From: Pachysolen tannophilus NRRL Y-2460
Lineage: Eukaryota > Ascomycota > Pichiomycetes > Alaninales > Pachysolenaceae
Length of the DNA stretch: 64,000 nucleotides
Direction of reading: 5' to 3'
NCBI GenBank assembly: GCA_001661245.1
Contig: KV454018.1
Coordinates: 662,596-726,595 of the forward strand
Shown here piece by piece: positions 11,880 to 22,143 of the stretch. The position numbers and the translations under genes were made by a program. Below the pieces are notes generated by a model that was given only the letters and a program-made list of their open reading frames with translations, was not told where the DNA came from and did not search any database. Each line of letters begins with the position of its first letter. Within the stretch, counting starts at the first letter, position 1.

Positions 11880-12221
11880 ATGAGTTTACAGAAGATATCA
11901 GGAGAATTCCCAATAATTTTGGTGAAAAACTTGCCGTACGATATAACTTCGGAAGAGCTTTATGAATTATTTGGAAAATTTGGAAATATTTTACAGATAC
12001 GAAAGGGAAACCAACCAGATACTAGAGGTTCATGTTTTATAACATATCAAAATTTAAAATCAGCTAGGTTGGCCAATGAAAAATTGAGTGGTTATAATTT
12101 TGGTGGACGATACTTAGTGGTATTGATGTATAACGTTGATAAATCAAAATTAAGAGATGAAAGTTTTACTTCTAGGAAACAAGAATTAGAAAATTTGAAA
12201 AAAATACATGGAATTGAATAA
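11880..12221 (+). CDS. SF3b subunit p14 / SF3B6, RRM protein
   Basis: A 113-residue single RRM protein matching human SF3B6 (p14, 125 residues) and fission yeast Sap14. In U2 snRNP this protein touches the branch-point adenosine and binds SF3B1. Visible features are the RNP2-like ILVKNLPYDIT, EELYELFGKFGNILQIRKGN, the p14-typical PDTRGSCFITYQ (RNP1 region), the LSGYNFGGRYLVVLMYN strand and a short C-terminal helix ending KKIHGIE. The open frame reaches upstream to a TTG, but the first ATG in frame is 11880 and gives the family start. S. cerevisiae has no p14. It is a likely active gene, since the domain is intact and its length is normal. Confidence 0.88.
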   Translation: MSLQKISGEFPIILVKNLPYDITSEELYELFGKFGNILQIRKGNQPDTRGSCFITYQNLKSARLANEKLSGYNFGGRYLVVLMYNVDKSKLRDESFTSRKQELENLKKIHGIE

Positions 12222-12518
12222 ATACCAATTTATTTTATATATATATATATATATTTTTAATAGGACTCAATAGGGTATATATATATAGCATGAAATCATC
12301 TGTAGATTGTAGTTGACTCTGCCTATGTGTAGTATATGATTTTCTTATCTATTTTCTCTTCTATTTCGTACAACTGTTTGTTTTCATGTAATAACAAGAA
12401 GCAAAAAAAGGCAAAAAAAAAAAGAGGTGAAAATTTTGTAAGGGGAATTTTTCTAATACAAAACAATTTTAAGATTATTTGAAATGAATCATATATTGAA
12501 TAAACGTGTAAGGTGAAG

Positions 12519-14943
12519 ATGACGGTGGATGGCAACAACGATTTGTCCTTTATTGAGGCGCAAAAAGTGAGTAAAAGGTTTTTTGTTTGTTTGTTTGTTT
12601 GAGATTAATCGATTTGTTCAAATTACTAAGAAGGAAAATAATAATGATGATGTATAAATGTAGACGGTTTACGTGTTGGAATGCAAACAAAACACTTTGT
12701 ATGAACCACGATCAGTCTTACAAGATGGAGTTCCAATAGTGGCAAAGAAGTACAGGCATTTGCCAATGCTTCAATTATTGGAAGGAAAAGAGGATTTGGA
12801 TAATTGTTCAGTGAGGCTTGATTTATTTAAACAACTTTGGATTAATAAACAATTAATCATTGATAATATATTAAAGGATAGGAATAAACAAATTTTTAAA
12901 GAATTAAATGATTTTTTAGTTAATAAGAAGCAAGAGAACGAGATGAATAAATTTGGGAAAAAAATTTCTAGTCTGTTGTTAACAATGGGGACAAATTTAT
13001 CAAATCATTCTTTAATATATGATAATTTAATATCTTATCTTGAAAGAGAAAATCAAAATACAAATAATATTTTCAAAATTGTTCGAATATCACCAAGAGA
13101 ATGTTCTAATATGAAAAATACATTAAGATCAATAATTTCACAAATTCTTGTTGAAAACGAGGTGAATGATAATAACGAAATCCTGGAAGACGATGAACAA
13201 GAAGAAGAAGAAGAAGATGAAGATGATGATGACGATGATGAAGATGAAGATGAAGATATGGGTGAAGTTGAAGTAAACAATTTTTTAAATTATGATTTTG
13301 ATGCCGTTATAGATTGGTACCATAACATCAGTACAAAGAATGTTCGAATTGTGATTTTGATTGAAGAATCAGAACTTTTCCCATCGAGTATATTGAATTT
13401 GTTATTAAATTTATTCAAAAAGGCAGGTATGATAAATGTTTTCAAATTAATATTTTGTTTATCATCATCTATAGAACTATTTGAAGAAAATTTACCTTTG
13501 GAACTAATCAGCATGATTGAAGGCACAATATTTAATATTGATAACTCTAAAAAAATTATAAATAATATTGCTGATGAAATTTTATTTCCAACAAATTTTG
13601 AAAATAATGAATTAAACTTATTATTTGGTGTGACTATTATAGATCAATTGCTAAACCATGAACAAGATGAAATTGGATTTGTAAACGTGTTGAAATACAG
13701 TTATTCCATATATTTTTTCAACAATCCATTAAGTATTTTAAACATAATTGAAGCAGAAGATCAATTAGAGAAAGAACATATAGAATGTTTAAGAATGTTA
13801 CCATCATTTATGAGATATCTGGAAAGTTTAGATAAACAAATGGCAATTGAATACGTTAAAGATGATTTGAAATTAACTCAATTATTTAAAACAAATTTTG
13901 AAAATTATCAAAAATGGGTTTCAAAATTTTATCAAATATTAAATTTATTCATAGAATTACAAAATAAATTTAATAATGATTTAGTGATTATAGATAAACT
14001 TGAAATTTATCATAATATCTTAAAATATGGTGATTTTTTCTATAATATGCAATTTTATAAAGAATTGAAAAATTGTATTTTAAAAAATGCATCATTTGAT
14101 AATATCCTGTCATTGCTTTTATTTTTGAAAAAAAATGATCATTTAAATCATATTTATCAAGATGTTGATGCTAAATTTTCATCAAGAATAAATAGTTTAT
14201 TCAACAATAATAATGATATTGATAATAAAAGGCAAAATAACACCAATAACGTTTTATCAAAAGAATTGGAATCAATTTCAACAGAAATTCTTAAAATGTT
14301 AGAAATTGAAATTAGGAAAACTTTATCTTTATTTACAAAAGATAAAGAAGATGGTGATGAGCAAATTGTATTTATTGAAGTTTTCATAATTGATATTGGG
14401 AAAAATCATACTCAAAATATTTTAACATCTGCATTTAAACCTCCAATTAGATCAGTTATTGATACCGCACTAAGTCACCCTAGGAAATACCTAAATATCA
14501 CCAATGATAACAACAACAGCAACGACGACGACAACACTGATAAAGTTTATTCGAAATTATCATTTGCAGTGGAACCTATTTTAAATGAACTTTTTAGGCT
14601 ATACTGTGAAGCCAACACATTCATAAACATATACGATTTCTACGTAGCTTTCAAAGAATCATTACCGCGGTCAAAAATCATAAAGAGCCTACTAGAAATG
14701 TTAAAAAATGGGGAATTCACTCATGATATAATTTCAGAACCAAGTGAGCTAGAAGAAATGATCCAATTCCTCAGTGATTTGAATAAAGAACAAGATGATG
14801 AATCTACCAATTTGAAATGGGACAAGTTGTGTTTGGCATGGTTCTCACAGGGAATAATGGAACTAGAATACCTAGGACTAGTTAGAGACGCCTATAAGAA
14901 GAAAAGTGAAAGCTTGGAGAAGTTGATATGGAAAGGTTTATGA
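12519..14943 (+). CDS. ORC3: Origin recognition complex subunit 3, two exons
   Basis: Orc3 is part of the six-subunit complex that marks replication origins. The CDS is join(12519..12566, 12664..14943), 775 residues against 616 in S. cerevisiae. Exon 1 encodes MTVDGNNDLSFIEAQK and joins TVYVLECKQ, which resembles the yeast start (FADAQRSHYTVYPS). The intron has GTGAGT at 12567, TACTAAG at 12624-12630 and TAG ending at 12663. Inside is an acidic run of E and D (about residues 190-217). The C-terminal winged-helix part is well conserved: EPILNELFRLYCEANTFINIYDFYVAFKESLP and the end LEKLIWKGL. The extra length is mostly Asn-rich and acidic inserts. It was recognised mainly by its C-terminal block. 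Confidence 0.92.
13188..13269 (+). repeat. GAA/GAT coding microsatellite in ORC3
   Basis: Runs of GAA, GAT and GAC codons encode about 27 Glu and Asp residues in a row-like stretch. The reverse strand reads as a false poly-Ser frame. This is a low-complexity linker typical of AT-rich yeast genes. Confidence 0.7.
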
Positions 14944-15109
14944 AAAGGTATTTGGAAAGTCGTGTTCACTATTTGTATAGTAAAAAAGTGTGTATAAAAT
15001 AAAAGTTGAATCTAAATTGTATATTATATTTAATTAGTAGAAGATTAATATCATCAACTAGGTGGAGACAGTGACGGAGAGTGCTGTGTTAACTGTAAGA
15101 TCGATAACA

Positions 15110-18100
15110 ATGACAATGGCAATGACAATGCCGGAGATAACGTTGGAAAATCTCTTGAAAATTTGTCTTCTGAAGAATACAAACGCGGTGGTGTTTCGGT
15201 CACTTTTCAAGCAGCTTGTTCATAAACAACAGCAACAGCAGCAACAGCAGCAACAACAACAACAACAACAGCTTAGCGTTGACGACTTGAAATCATCTTT
15301 ATTTAACTTAGATACTGATAATTATTTACAACTTTCATATATTGTTGATTTGGCAACAAATGACTTAGATTCAAATTTTGGATTGAGTTCACTTTTGTCC
15401 AAAGTATTAGTTGAATTGGATAAAGATACTCAACTTTTCATTCTTGATGGTCTAATTCAGTCTGATTTAAATTTCAAGAGAAAAAGAATAGATCATAGCA
15501 AAGTTCAATTTGAAGAAATTTTGAATGCGTTAGGTAAATATGTAAACTACGTTATTGGTTTAAGAGAGAATGAAAAATTAATTGAAACAGTATGTTATTT
15601 GATAGTTGAAATCATTAAAAATCATGAGTCTGTTAAGGCATTTACAAACATTTCCAATTTTCAGAATTCGATGGCTTCATTGCTTCAATTGTTAAAACAA
15701 AGGAATCTATTGGTTTTATATGATTATATGGATTTAAATTTGAAAAATCTGCTGTTACTAACAGGAACTGCTAACAATAATGGAACACTAATAGGTATCA
15801 ATAAAAAGTTACATCAAAAGAACTCTATAAATTCTCATAATTTGACTGCCAAGATTATTAAAATTAAAAAATTCATTTGGCTAAATGATGTGGTGAACCA
15901 TTACAGACCTTTAATGATGGATGATAGTGATTGCGAGTTGTTTATACAATCTTTTAAAAGATTAATGAGTATATCCACTAGTGAAATTACAAATCAAACT
16001 GCCACATCGTTAGTCTTAACCGATTTATTGGTAACCACTTTTGAATGTTACTCAATTGCTATATTAAACAAAGATTCTATGATCAATTTGCAAAATTGGA
16101 AATTTTTCATTATTCATAAATTAGTTTTCATTATACACAAGATCTTCCAAATAACTCAAGACCAGCTTGGTCAAATTTTAGAGAATTTATTCATAAATAA
16201 TAATGAAAAGAAGAATGATGATAGCATGAAATTAATTAGCAATAACACTTTGAAAATTTTAAAATTGTATGCTAGTGAACCTCATACTTTTTATAGTAAT
16301 TCAGTGAGAGATAACTTTAAAATGATATATGGTGATAGAGCTTTTGAAACTGGTTTTGGAATTGAAAGTAGCGGTAGCCGTAATGGCAACAACAATAGTA
16401 ATAATAATAACGATGATATATTTAGCTCCTTCCCTTCAACAACCCAGGATATACGTCATTGGTTTTTGAAATCGTTGATTTCAATGAATTTGATTAAATT
16501 AGAAGTTTTCCATAAGATCTTGCAAAAAGATGCTATTATAGATAACAGTGACTTATTAGAACTTCAGATGGAAACAAAGAAAGAATTGCTGGATTTTGAA
16601 AAGGATAATTTTCTTTCCAATGTTATCAATAAAAACTTGATCGAAATCAACCCTGAATTTGTCAGCATTGATGATGATAACAAGTTAATTGAATTTTTAT
16701 TCAAAATTAACGATAATTATAAATCAATTATTATCAAGCAAAATTTTGCTAAAATTATTTACGATACCCTATTGAAACTAGTGGATGATAAGGACTCTTC
16801 TAGATTACATAGGCTATTATTAAGTTTATCATCAAATTTAAATACATTGGATTTAATTGTTTTCCAGCTTTCTCCTTTGAGTTTGTTGAAACCATTGGTA
16901 AAGTATTTGGATAATTCATTTTTCCTAAACAATAGTAATGGAAACAGAGGGGAAAATAACAAAAATGAAAATGCAGAGAATAAAATTAAGACTGATAATG
17001 ATGATGATATAGATATGGTTGATGAAGAAGAGGAAGATTTGGGTTTAAACTATCAGGATATTTATATTGATTCTAGTTCAATCTTATTGACAATAACATT
17101 AATTTTTAGGAGATACAAAGTCCCATTCTCGGAATTGGCAAATATCTCACCGAACTCATCCTCATTTGTCTTGAACTTTATTAAAAATGTCAACAATTTC
17201 CCATGTGTTTATCCCAAGAGTGATGAATTGGAATATCAGAAGTTAATGCAAGAATGGATACACTCTTTGTTTGATGATAGTAACGAGAATAGTGGCTGTA
17301 TATCAGACGAGTTAATTAAAAAGACTTCAATACAGGCTTGTTTTAGCATAATACCGAATGTATTTCAACAATCTTTAATAGCATATAGTAAAGGTATTTT
17401 AAAATATGATAATTTGATTAATGCCTTTGAATACTTCATTCAACCATTTTTAATGTTCAATCTATTGAGTATTTACAAGTGTTTAGAAAAAATATTGTGG
17501 TTGAAGTATGAAAATAGAAATGTCGACCAGCTAAACAACGACAAAAGTTTGCAATTAATTTTCAAGATTTCCAGGAATTTAATTATATTAAATAGTAGCA
17601 TGAACGGTAACAACACTGTTTCTGGTGAATCAAAGTATTTGCATCAATTGATTTTGGAAATTTCAGGATGTTCTTTATATCGCAGTTTCGCAAAATACAA
17701 AGATTCGAAATATTACATTATCAATGAAGATTTCAAAGAATTGATTCATTTTTTGAAGAAATTTTCCAAAAATGATAAAGATTACATTTCTATAGAGCAT
17801 AATAATTATAGAGACAACGTGTTACCGTTAAATTTATATCAACAGCATTTCAATAACTTATATAATTGGTGCTTCAATCCAAATGTATTACCTGTTTATT
17901 TGATTTCAAGAGAGTACAAAAAACAGATTGGAAATGGCAGGATTTTACTATTTTTATTGAACCAGCTATGCTCATCTGCACTCGGTAACATGAATGATAG
18001 TAACAACAGTAATAATAACAATACCAGCGGTAGCAATCCAGTAACATCATCGGGGATGATAGTACCAACAAGTGAAGGATCTACAACATGGATTTCGACA

Positions 18101-18655
18101 CAATTTTCATCATTCCAGCAACTGCTTAATAACTTCAATAATAACGATCAGTTTTTGTTAACGCTAGAGATTGCAAGTTTATTGGTAGTAACATATTATT
18201 GCAGTAACAGTTCAAAGCAATTATGGTTTAGTGAATTGTCAAAATTACTATCTTTAGATTACCAAGGAGAAAGCAACAACGGAATTAAGATTAAGGAAGA
18301 ACCGAAAGCTAAATTCTTATCAGAGGCAACTATTATCAGTATTGATCACTTAAGCATTATTGGTGAGACTGATGATGATGGGTGTAGTATCTTTGGTGAA
18401 TCGAGTAAAAATTTAAAAGACATTTTCAAAGATGGTACTTTCCAATCAACAGCTGATACCGATATGTTACAGTACATCATTTATTTGAAATACAAGACAG
18501 ATCAAAAATATAATCAAAAATTTGAAAATAATAATGGTAATAGTGATTCTTATATCAATGACGTTAACAATACCAAAGATGCTGTGTTTTTGGAGAAAAC
18601 CATTTTAGATAAGTTTATTGAAAAGTTGATAGAGCATTTATCAATTTTGAAATAA
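15110..18655 (+). CDS. NUT1: Probable Mediator subunit Med5/Nut1
   Basis: Med5 (Nut1) is a tail-module subunit of Mediator, a helical-repeat protein of about 1130 residues in S. cerevisiae. This product is 1181 residues, mostly helical and leucine-rich, with Asn-rich loops. It has a run of about 17 Gln near residue 40, after LLKICLLKNTNAVVFRSLFKQLV, and an acidic patch (DMVDEEEED) near residue 640. The call rests on overall length, order and helical character, with recognition of the N-terminal helix and of the C-terminal LTLEIASLLVVTYYC region; it is less certain than its neighbours. The open frame starts with GTG codons; the first ATG is 15110, and ATGs at 15116, 15122 and 15128 are also possible. 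The gene lies 166 bases after ORC3 and is convergent with CDC43 (28 bases apart). Confidence 0.6.
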   Translation: MTMAMTMPEITLENLLKICLLKNTNAVVFRSLFKQLVHKQQQQQQQQQQQQQQQLSVDDLKSSLFNLDTDNYLQLSYIVDLATNDLDSNFGLSSLLSKVLVELDKDTQLFILDGLIQSDLNFKRKRIDHSKVQFEEILNALGKYVNYVIGLRENEKLIETVCYLIVEIIKNHESVKAFTNISNFQNSMASLLQLLKQRNLLVLYDYMDLNLKNLLLLTGTANNNGTLIGINKKLHQKNSINSHNLTAKIIKIKKFIWLNDVVNHYRPLMMDDSDCELFIQSFKRLMSISTSEITNQTATSLVLTDLLVTTFECYSIAILNKDSMINLQNWKFFIIHKLVFIIHKIFQITQDQLGQILENLFINNNEKKNDDSMKLISNNTLKILKLYASEPHTFYSNSVRDNFKMIYGDRAFETGFGIESSGSRNGNNNSNNNNDDIFSSFPSTTQDIRHWFLKSLISMNLIKLEVFHKILQKDAIIDNSDLLELQMETKKELLDFEKDNFLSNVINKNLIEINPEFVSIDDDNKLIEFLFKINDNYKSIIIKQNFAKIIYDTLLKLVDDKDSSRLHRLLLSLSSNLNTLDLIVFQLSPLSLLKPLVKYLDNSFFLNNSNGNRGENNKNENAENKIKTDNDDDIDMVDEEEEDLGLNYQDIYIDSSSILLTITLIFRRYKVPFSELANISPNSSSFVLNFIKNVNNFPCVYPKSDELEYQKLMQEWIHSLFDDSNENSGCISDELIKKTSIQACFSIIPNVFQQSLIAYSKGILKYDNLINAFEYFIQPFLMFNLLSIYKCLEKILWLKYENRNVDQLNNDKSLQLIFKISRNLIILNSSMNGNNTVSGESKYLHQLILEISGCSLYRSFAKYKDSKYYIINEDFKELIHFLKKFSKNDKDYISIEHNNYRDNVLPLNLYQQHFNNLYNWCFNPNVLPVYLISREYKKQIGNGRILLFLLNQLCSSALGNMNDSNNSNNNNTSGSNPVTSSGMIVPTSEGSTTWISTQFSSFQQLLNNFNNNDQFLLTLEIASLLVVTYYCSNSSKQLWFSELSKLLSLDYQGESNNGIKIKEEPKAKFLSEATIISIDHLSIIGETDDDGCSIFGESSKNLKDIFKDGTFQSTADTDMLQYIIYLKYKTDQKYNQKFENNNGNSDSYINDVNNTKDAVFLEKTILDKFIEKLIEHLSILK

Positions 18656-18683
18656 AGCTGTATATTTTAATAAAAAAAATTTA

Positions 18684-19838
18684 TTATTTCCAATTCAACG
18701 AATTTATGAATTCTACTGTATCTAAACTAACCATCATTTCTGCATTGATTTTTTTAAGCGGGTACCTACTTTTTTCATCATTAATGATAGATAAAGTGAT
18801 AATACCCATAAAACTATGGAAAGGATCAGGAATTTCATCTTCATCAGATGTCTTATTAAAGCCACCCATTATCTTATTCTGAGTTTTGTTTAATAAATAT
18901 TTTTCCAATTCTGTGAAATCCACAAATTTCACAAACTCATCACTGAGAATCTTCAAAGAACCAAGGCACCAAAATGCGTAACATGTGTCTCCATATTTAT
19001 TCAATCTACCATTAAAACCTCCAATATCGTCTATATCATTAAATTCATATTCTAGCTCTTTTTTATTATATTCAGTGAAACTTATTTGTCGATGAATTAA
19101 AAAATCAATGGTTTTATCCCAAGATTTTCCTTCTATACGGTTTATCAATTTTAAAGTTGATATTCCACAATAAGTCAAACCTCCATGACTTTCTGTAAAG
19201 ACTTCTGAGCCAAAGCCTCCATCATATGATTTTCTACTAATAATCGAAGCTTCTAATAACTTCAAATCGATATCGTTATTATCCCCTTTATCATATTTTA
19301 AAAATTTCCGAATTGTAGCTGCAATCATTGAATATCTCAAATCGCTATCTCCAAAAGGTTTCCCATCTAAATTTAGAATTGGTTTAAACGAACCATCTTG
19401 TATTTGACATCTTTGAACATATTTCATTATCTTATCTCTATCTAATCTTTGAACAATGCTGGAATCTTTCAAGATGAACAATATACTCAACGCTATAAAA
19501 GTAGCTGCCAAGTTTGGTGGATCATAATTATAACTTGATGAAGACTTATTTTCACCTAAATTATAAGTTTCAGAACCTCTAAATCCTTCCCCTCCAGGTA
19601 ATACCAAATAGTTTTCATAAATTCTTTTTATCAAAAGTTCTCTTTCTGGTATTTTCACCGTATCCAATTTATTCAATATATCTAAACCATTTAATGCAAA
19701 ATATATGATAACTAATTTATTTGAATCCAGACTTTGGAATTGAGAAGGTAAAATACCCAATAACCTATGAAAATATCTCACATGTTTCTCTAACAACAAC
19801 TCAGGCATCAGCGACATAGTCATTCTCTTTGCTTCCAT
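18684..19838 (-). CDS. CDC43: Geranylgeranyltransferase type I beta subunit
   Basis: Cdc43 with Ram2 attaches geranylgeranyl groups to CaaX proteins such as Rho1 and Cdc42. The product is 384 residues, near the usual 376. It shows the alpha-alpha barrel repeats of prenyltransferase beta subunits (QDGSFKP, YDGGFGSEVFTESHGGLTYCG, GGFNGRLNKYGDTCYAFWCLGSL, MGGFNKT). The three zinc ligands are present: Asp284 and Cys286 in GDTC and His341 in PDPFHSFMG. The start is the first ATG; a second Met, six codons in, is an alternative. It is convergent with the Mediator gene. Confidence 0.9.
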   Translation of the reverse strand: MEAKRMTMSLMPELLLEKHVRYFHRLLGILPSQFQSLDSNKLVIIYFALNGLDILNKLDTVKIPERELLIKRIYENYLVLPGGEGFRGSETYNLGENKSSSSYNYDPPNLAATFIALSILFILKDSSIVQRLDRDKIMKYVQRCQIQDGSFKPILNLDGKPFGDSDLRYSMIAATIRKFLKYDKGDNNDIDLKLLEASIISRKSYDGGFGSEVFTESHGGLTYCGISTLKLINRIEGKSWDKTIDFLIHRQISFTEYNKKELEYEFNDIDDIGGFNGRLNKYGDTCYAFWCLGSLKILSDEFVKFVDFTELEKYLLNKTQNKIMGGFNKTSDEDEIPDPFHSFMGIITLSIINDEKSRYPLKKINAEMMVSLDTVEFINSLNWK

Positions 19839-20181
19839 CTGAAATTGATTGTATAATAATAATTGTTATTTTAAACAAAAAGGAATTGATAAAATGTGGA
19901 ATTTTTCACTTTACATTTTATTTTTCAGGACATAAAGTTCAATAATTGATTAATGAAGAAATATGATATTACTAAAACACAATTAAATTAAAAATTACTA
20001 ATTATTACTATATATATCTGTTTTATCAAGACCATTAATGTTCCTTCCTAACTGTTGTTTTTTTATCACCTGAAACTCTATAAAACCTTTGAAGTCCTCT
20101 TCTATATATATATATATAAGAGAAAGAAAAGAAAAAAAAAAAAAAATTACAAATAAAAAATACAAAATCAGTGATTATTTT
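19839..20181. other. Intergenic region CDC43 promoter / Q-rich gene terminator
   Basis: No gene is seen. It holds a TA run near 20105-20118 and an A-rich tract near 20130-20150. It should carry the CDC43 promoter and the 3' end of the next minus-strand gene. Confidence 0.5.
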
Positions 20182-21120
20182 TTAAACATTCCAAACCTTT
20201 GACCAAGACGATCCCAAACTTTTATCATTATCACCTGTTGAAACCATTGATATAGCTGGGTTATTAATGTCTTCATTATTATTCCAATATTTTTGTTGTA
20301 ATTGTGTTTGTGTTTGTGTTTGTGTTTGTAATTGCTGTGGTTGTTGTATTTGATTAAAAGATGAATTTGAGTAATAATTGGTTAGATTTGAATCGTTATT
20401 TCCAGTACTTGCCAATAAAGTTGAACTGTTATTTTTATCAACATTTGCAAATAAGTCAAGAGGGATTTTGAAACCCAGGTTGAAATTGTTCAAATTCAAT
20501 TCATTTGTTAAAGAAACAGTTGATAACTGTGATTGTTGTTGTGGTTGTTGTAAAATGCCACTGTTATTTAACAATGATGACGATGATGATGCATTGGTTG
20601 GAGTTGATGCTGGATAGTGTTGCTGTTGTTGTAATTGTTGAAATTGTTGTTGCTGTTGCTGTTGCTGCTGTTGTAATGGGGTTTGATGTTGTGTGTATTG
20701 AGATGGTAAATTTCCCAGTAATGATAAAGTAGAAGTATTAATTCTGCTGCTATTGTTGTTCTGTAAAATTGGTGAATTATTTGAAATAGTCCTATCGATT
20801 AACAATTCTGGGTGTAAAGAGTATGGAGGAATATGATCTTGTAAACTCAGCAGTGCAGAACCAGTAAAGATGTGTTTGTTGTTATTACCACGGTTCTGAT
20901 ATTGTTGTTGTTGTTGTTGTTGCTGTTGATGCTGACGTGCATAACCACTAAACGATGGCTGATAATTACCAGTATCAAAATTTTGATCTTTATACAAAGC
21001 CTTATGATTGTTGTTATTACTATTATTATTAGCATTGATAAATGTGGAATTTAACCGTCTAACATCGTTATACCTATGGTTATTATGATGTCTGTTATTG
21101 TTCAGCATAGCTTGACCATT

Positions 21121-21155
<35 letters not shown>

Positions 21156-21462
21156 GATGATGATGATGATTATTGTGATTATTATGATTAGGCAGCAGTC
21201 TTGATTTTGCCAAACTTTGAAAGACTTTGTCAATCTCGTATAATTGGAAAACAAAAGGTTCTGGAGTTTGTTCTTCCTCAATCTCACTATTCCCATTTGA
21301 CAATGAAGCAGTTTGATTTTCCTTAACGGTTAAAATTGGATTTGTATTTGTAGTTGTTGTCACCAATGGGGATACCGATGTCGACCTGTCCTCCAAATTC
21401 TTGAGATCGGTACTCAACGCTGGAAATTCGTTGACATAAGTTTCATAATTAACGACTGACAT
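20182..21462 (-). CDS. Q/N/H-rich protein of unknown function
   Basis: I do not recognise this 426-residue protein. The N-terminus (MSVVNYETYVNEFPAL) is followed near residue 70 by a conserved-looking patch, PEPFVFQLYEIDKVFQSLAKSRLLP. That patch contains YEIDKVF, close to the eIF4E-binding pattern Y-x4-L-hydrophobic (Val replaces Leu) and similar to YTIDELF of Caf20. After this come His/Asn runs and several Gln runs, a short ordered piece (SLQDHIPPYSLHPELLIDR), more Gln, and a distinct C-terminal tail, LGSSWSKVWNV. The layout of short motifs in disordered Q/N sequence is typical of mRNA-decay or translation-repressor proteins, but this is inference. Many shadow frames on both strands arise from its CAA and AAC repeats. 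Confidence 0.8.
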
Positions 21463-22143
21463 TATTCAAACAACCAAAGAAAAAAAAAAAAAGAAACACA
21501 CACAAAAAAGAACGATTTAATAGATGACCTTTCCTCCAAACTAGAATAATAAATAATTTAAATAAAAACTAACCAAGACTTTCAATGAAAAGAGCAAAAA
21601 AAAAAAAAAAAATTTCGAAAAAAATTTATGAGATAAGTCGTTTGATTTATAGATACGAATGATTCAAAATGAGTGAATGAAAAAGAATACAATTATTCAG
21701 TATTAATATTGGGAAAAATATTCTCCTATATGTTATTAATGAATTCTTGAATTCTTCTTTTTAAGAAAAACAACTATAAGCTATGAAAAAAATATAAATA
21801 TATAACAAATCTAAGAAAAAAATCTTATTAAAAAATTATTGTATAATTTTCTTTCTTTGATTCCTATTTCTCAGTATTATTTACTTACTATTATTATTAT
21901 TATTATTATTTATGTCTGGTATTAAACATGATGCGCTGTCTACCTGCAAAGTTTTCGTTGAAAAATTTTTGGCGAAAAATTTTAAATTTTTTTTTTGAAA
22001 AAAACAAAACAAACAGCGGTCCCCTCGGTTTGGGCTACCGGAATCCATTCGAAACTCAAGACTCGAGACTTGAGAGTCGGAACTTTTTGTAATGTCTAAG
22101 AGGGTCACTAAATGAACCAAAAAAAAAACAATAGTGATTAAAT
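21463..22143. other. Intergenic region Q-rich gene promoter / PEX14 terminator
   Basis: No convincing gene; a 79-codon minus frame (21881-22120) shows no family resemblance. A-rich tracts lie near 21479-21492 and 21597-21612, and an ATT run lies near 21890-21911. A GC-richer patch at about 22016-22080 contains a near-perfect 20-base palindrome at 22055-22074. Confidence 0.5.

Noticed and set aside
22016-22080. Possible tRNA in the GC-richer patch (GAATCCATTCGAAAC resembles a B box)
   Set aside because: No matching A box at the right distance and no acceptor stem.
21881-22120. 79-codon minus-strand frame before PEX14
   Set aside because: No recognisable domain and an Asn tail from an ATT microsatellite; likely chance.
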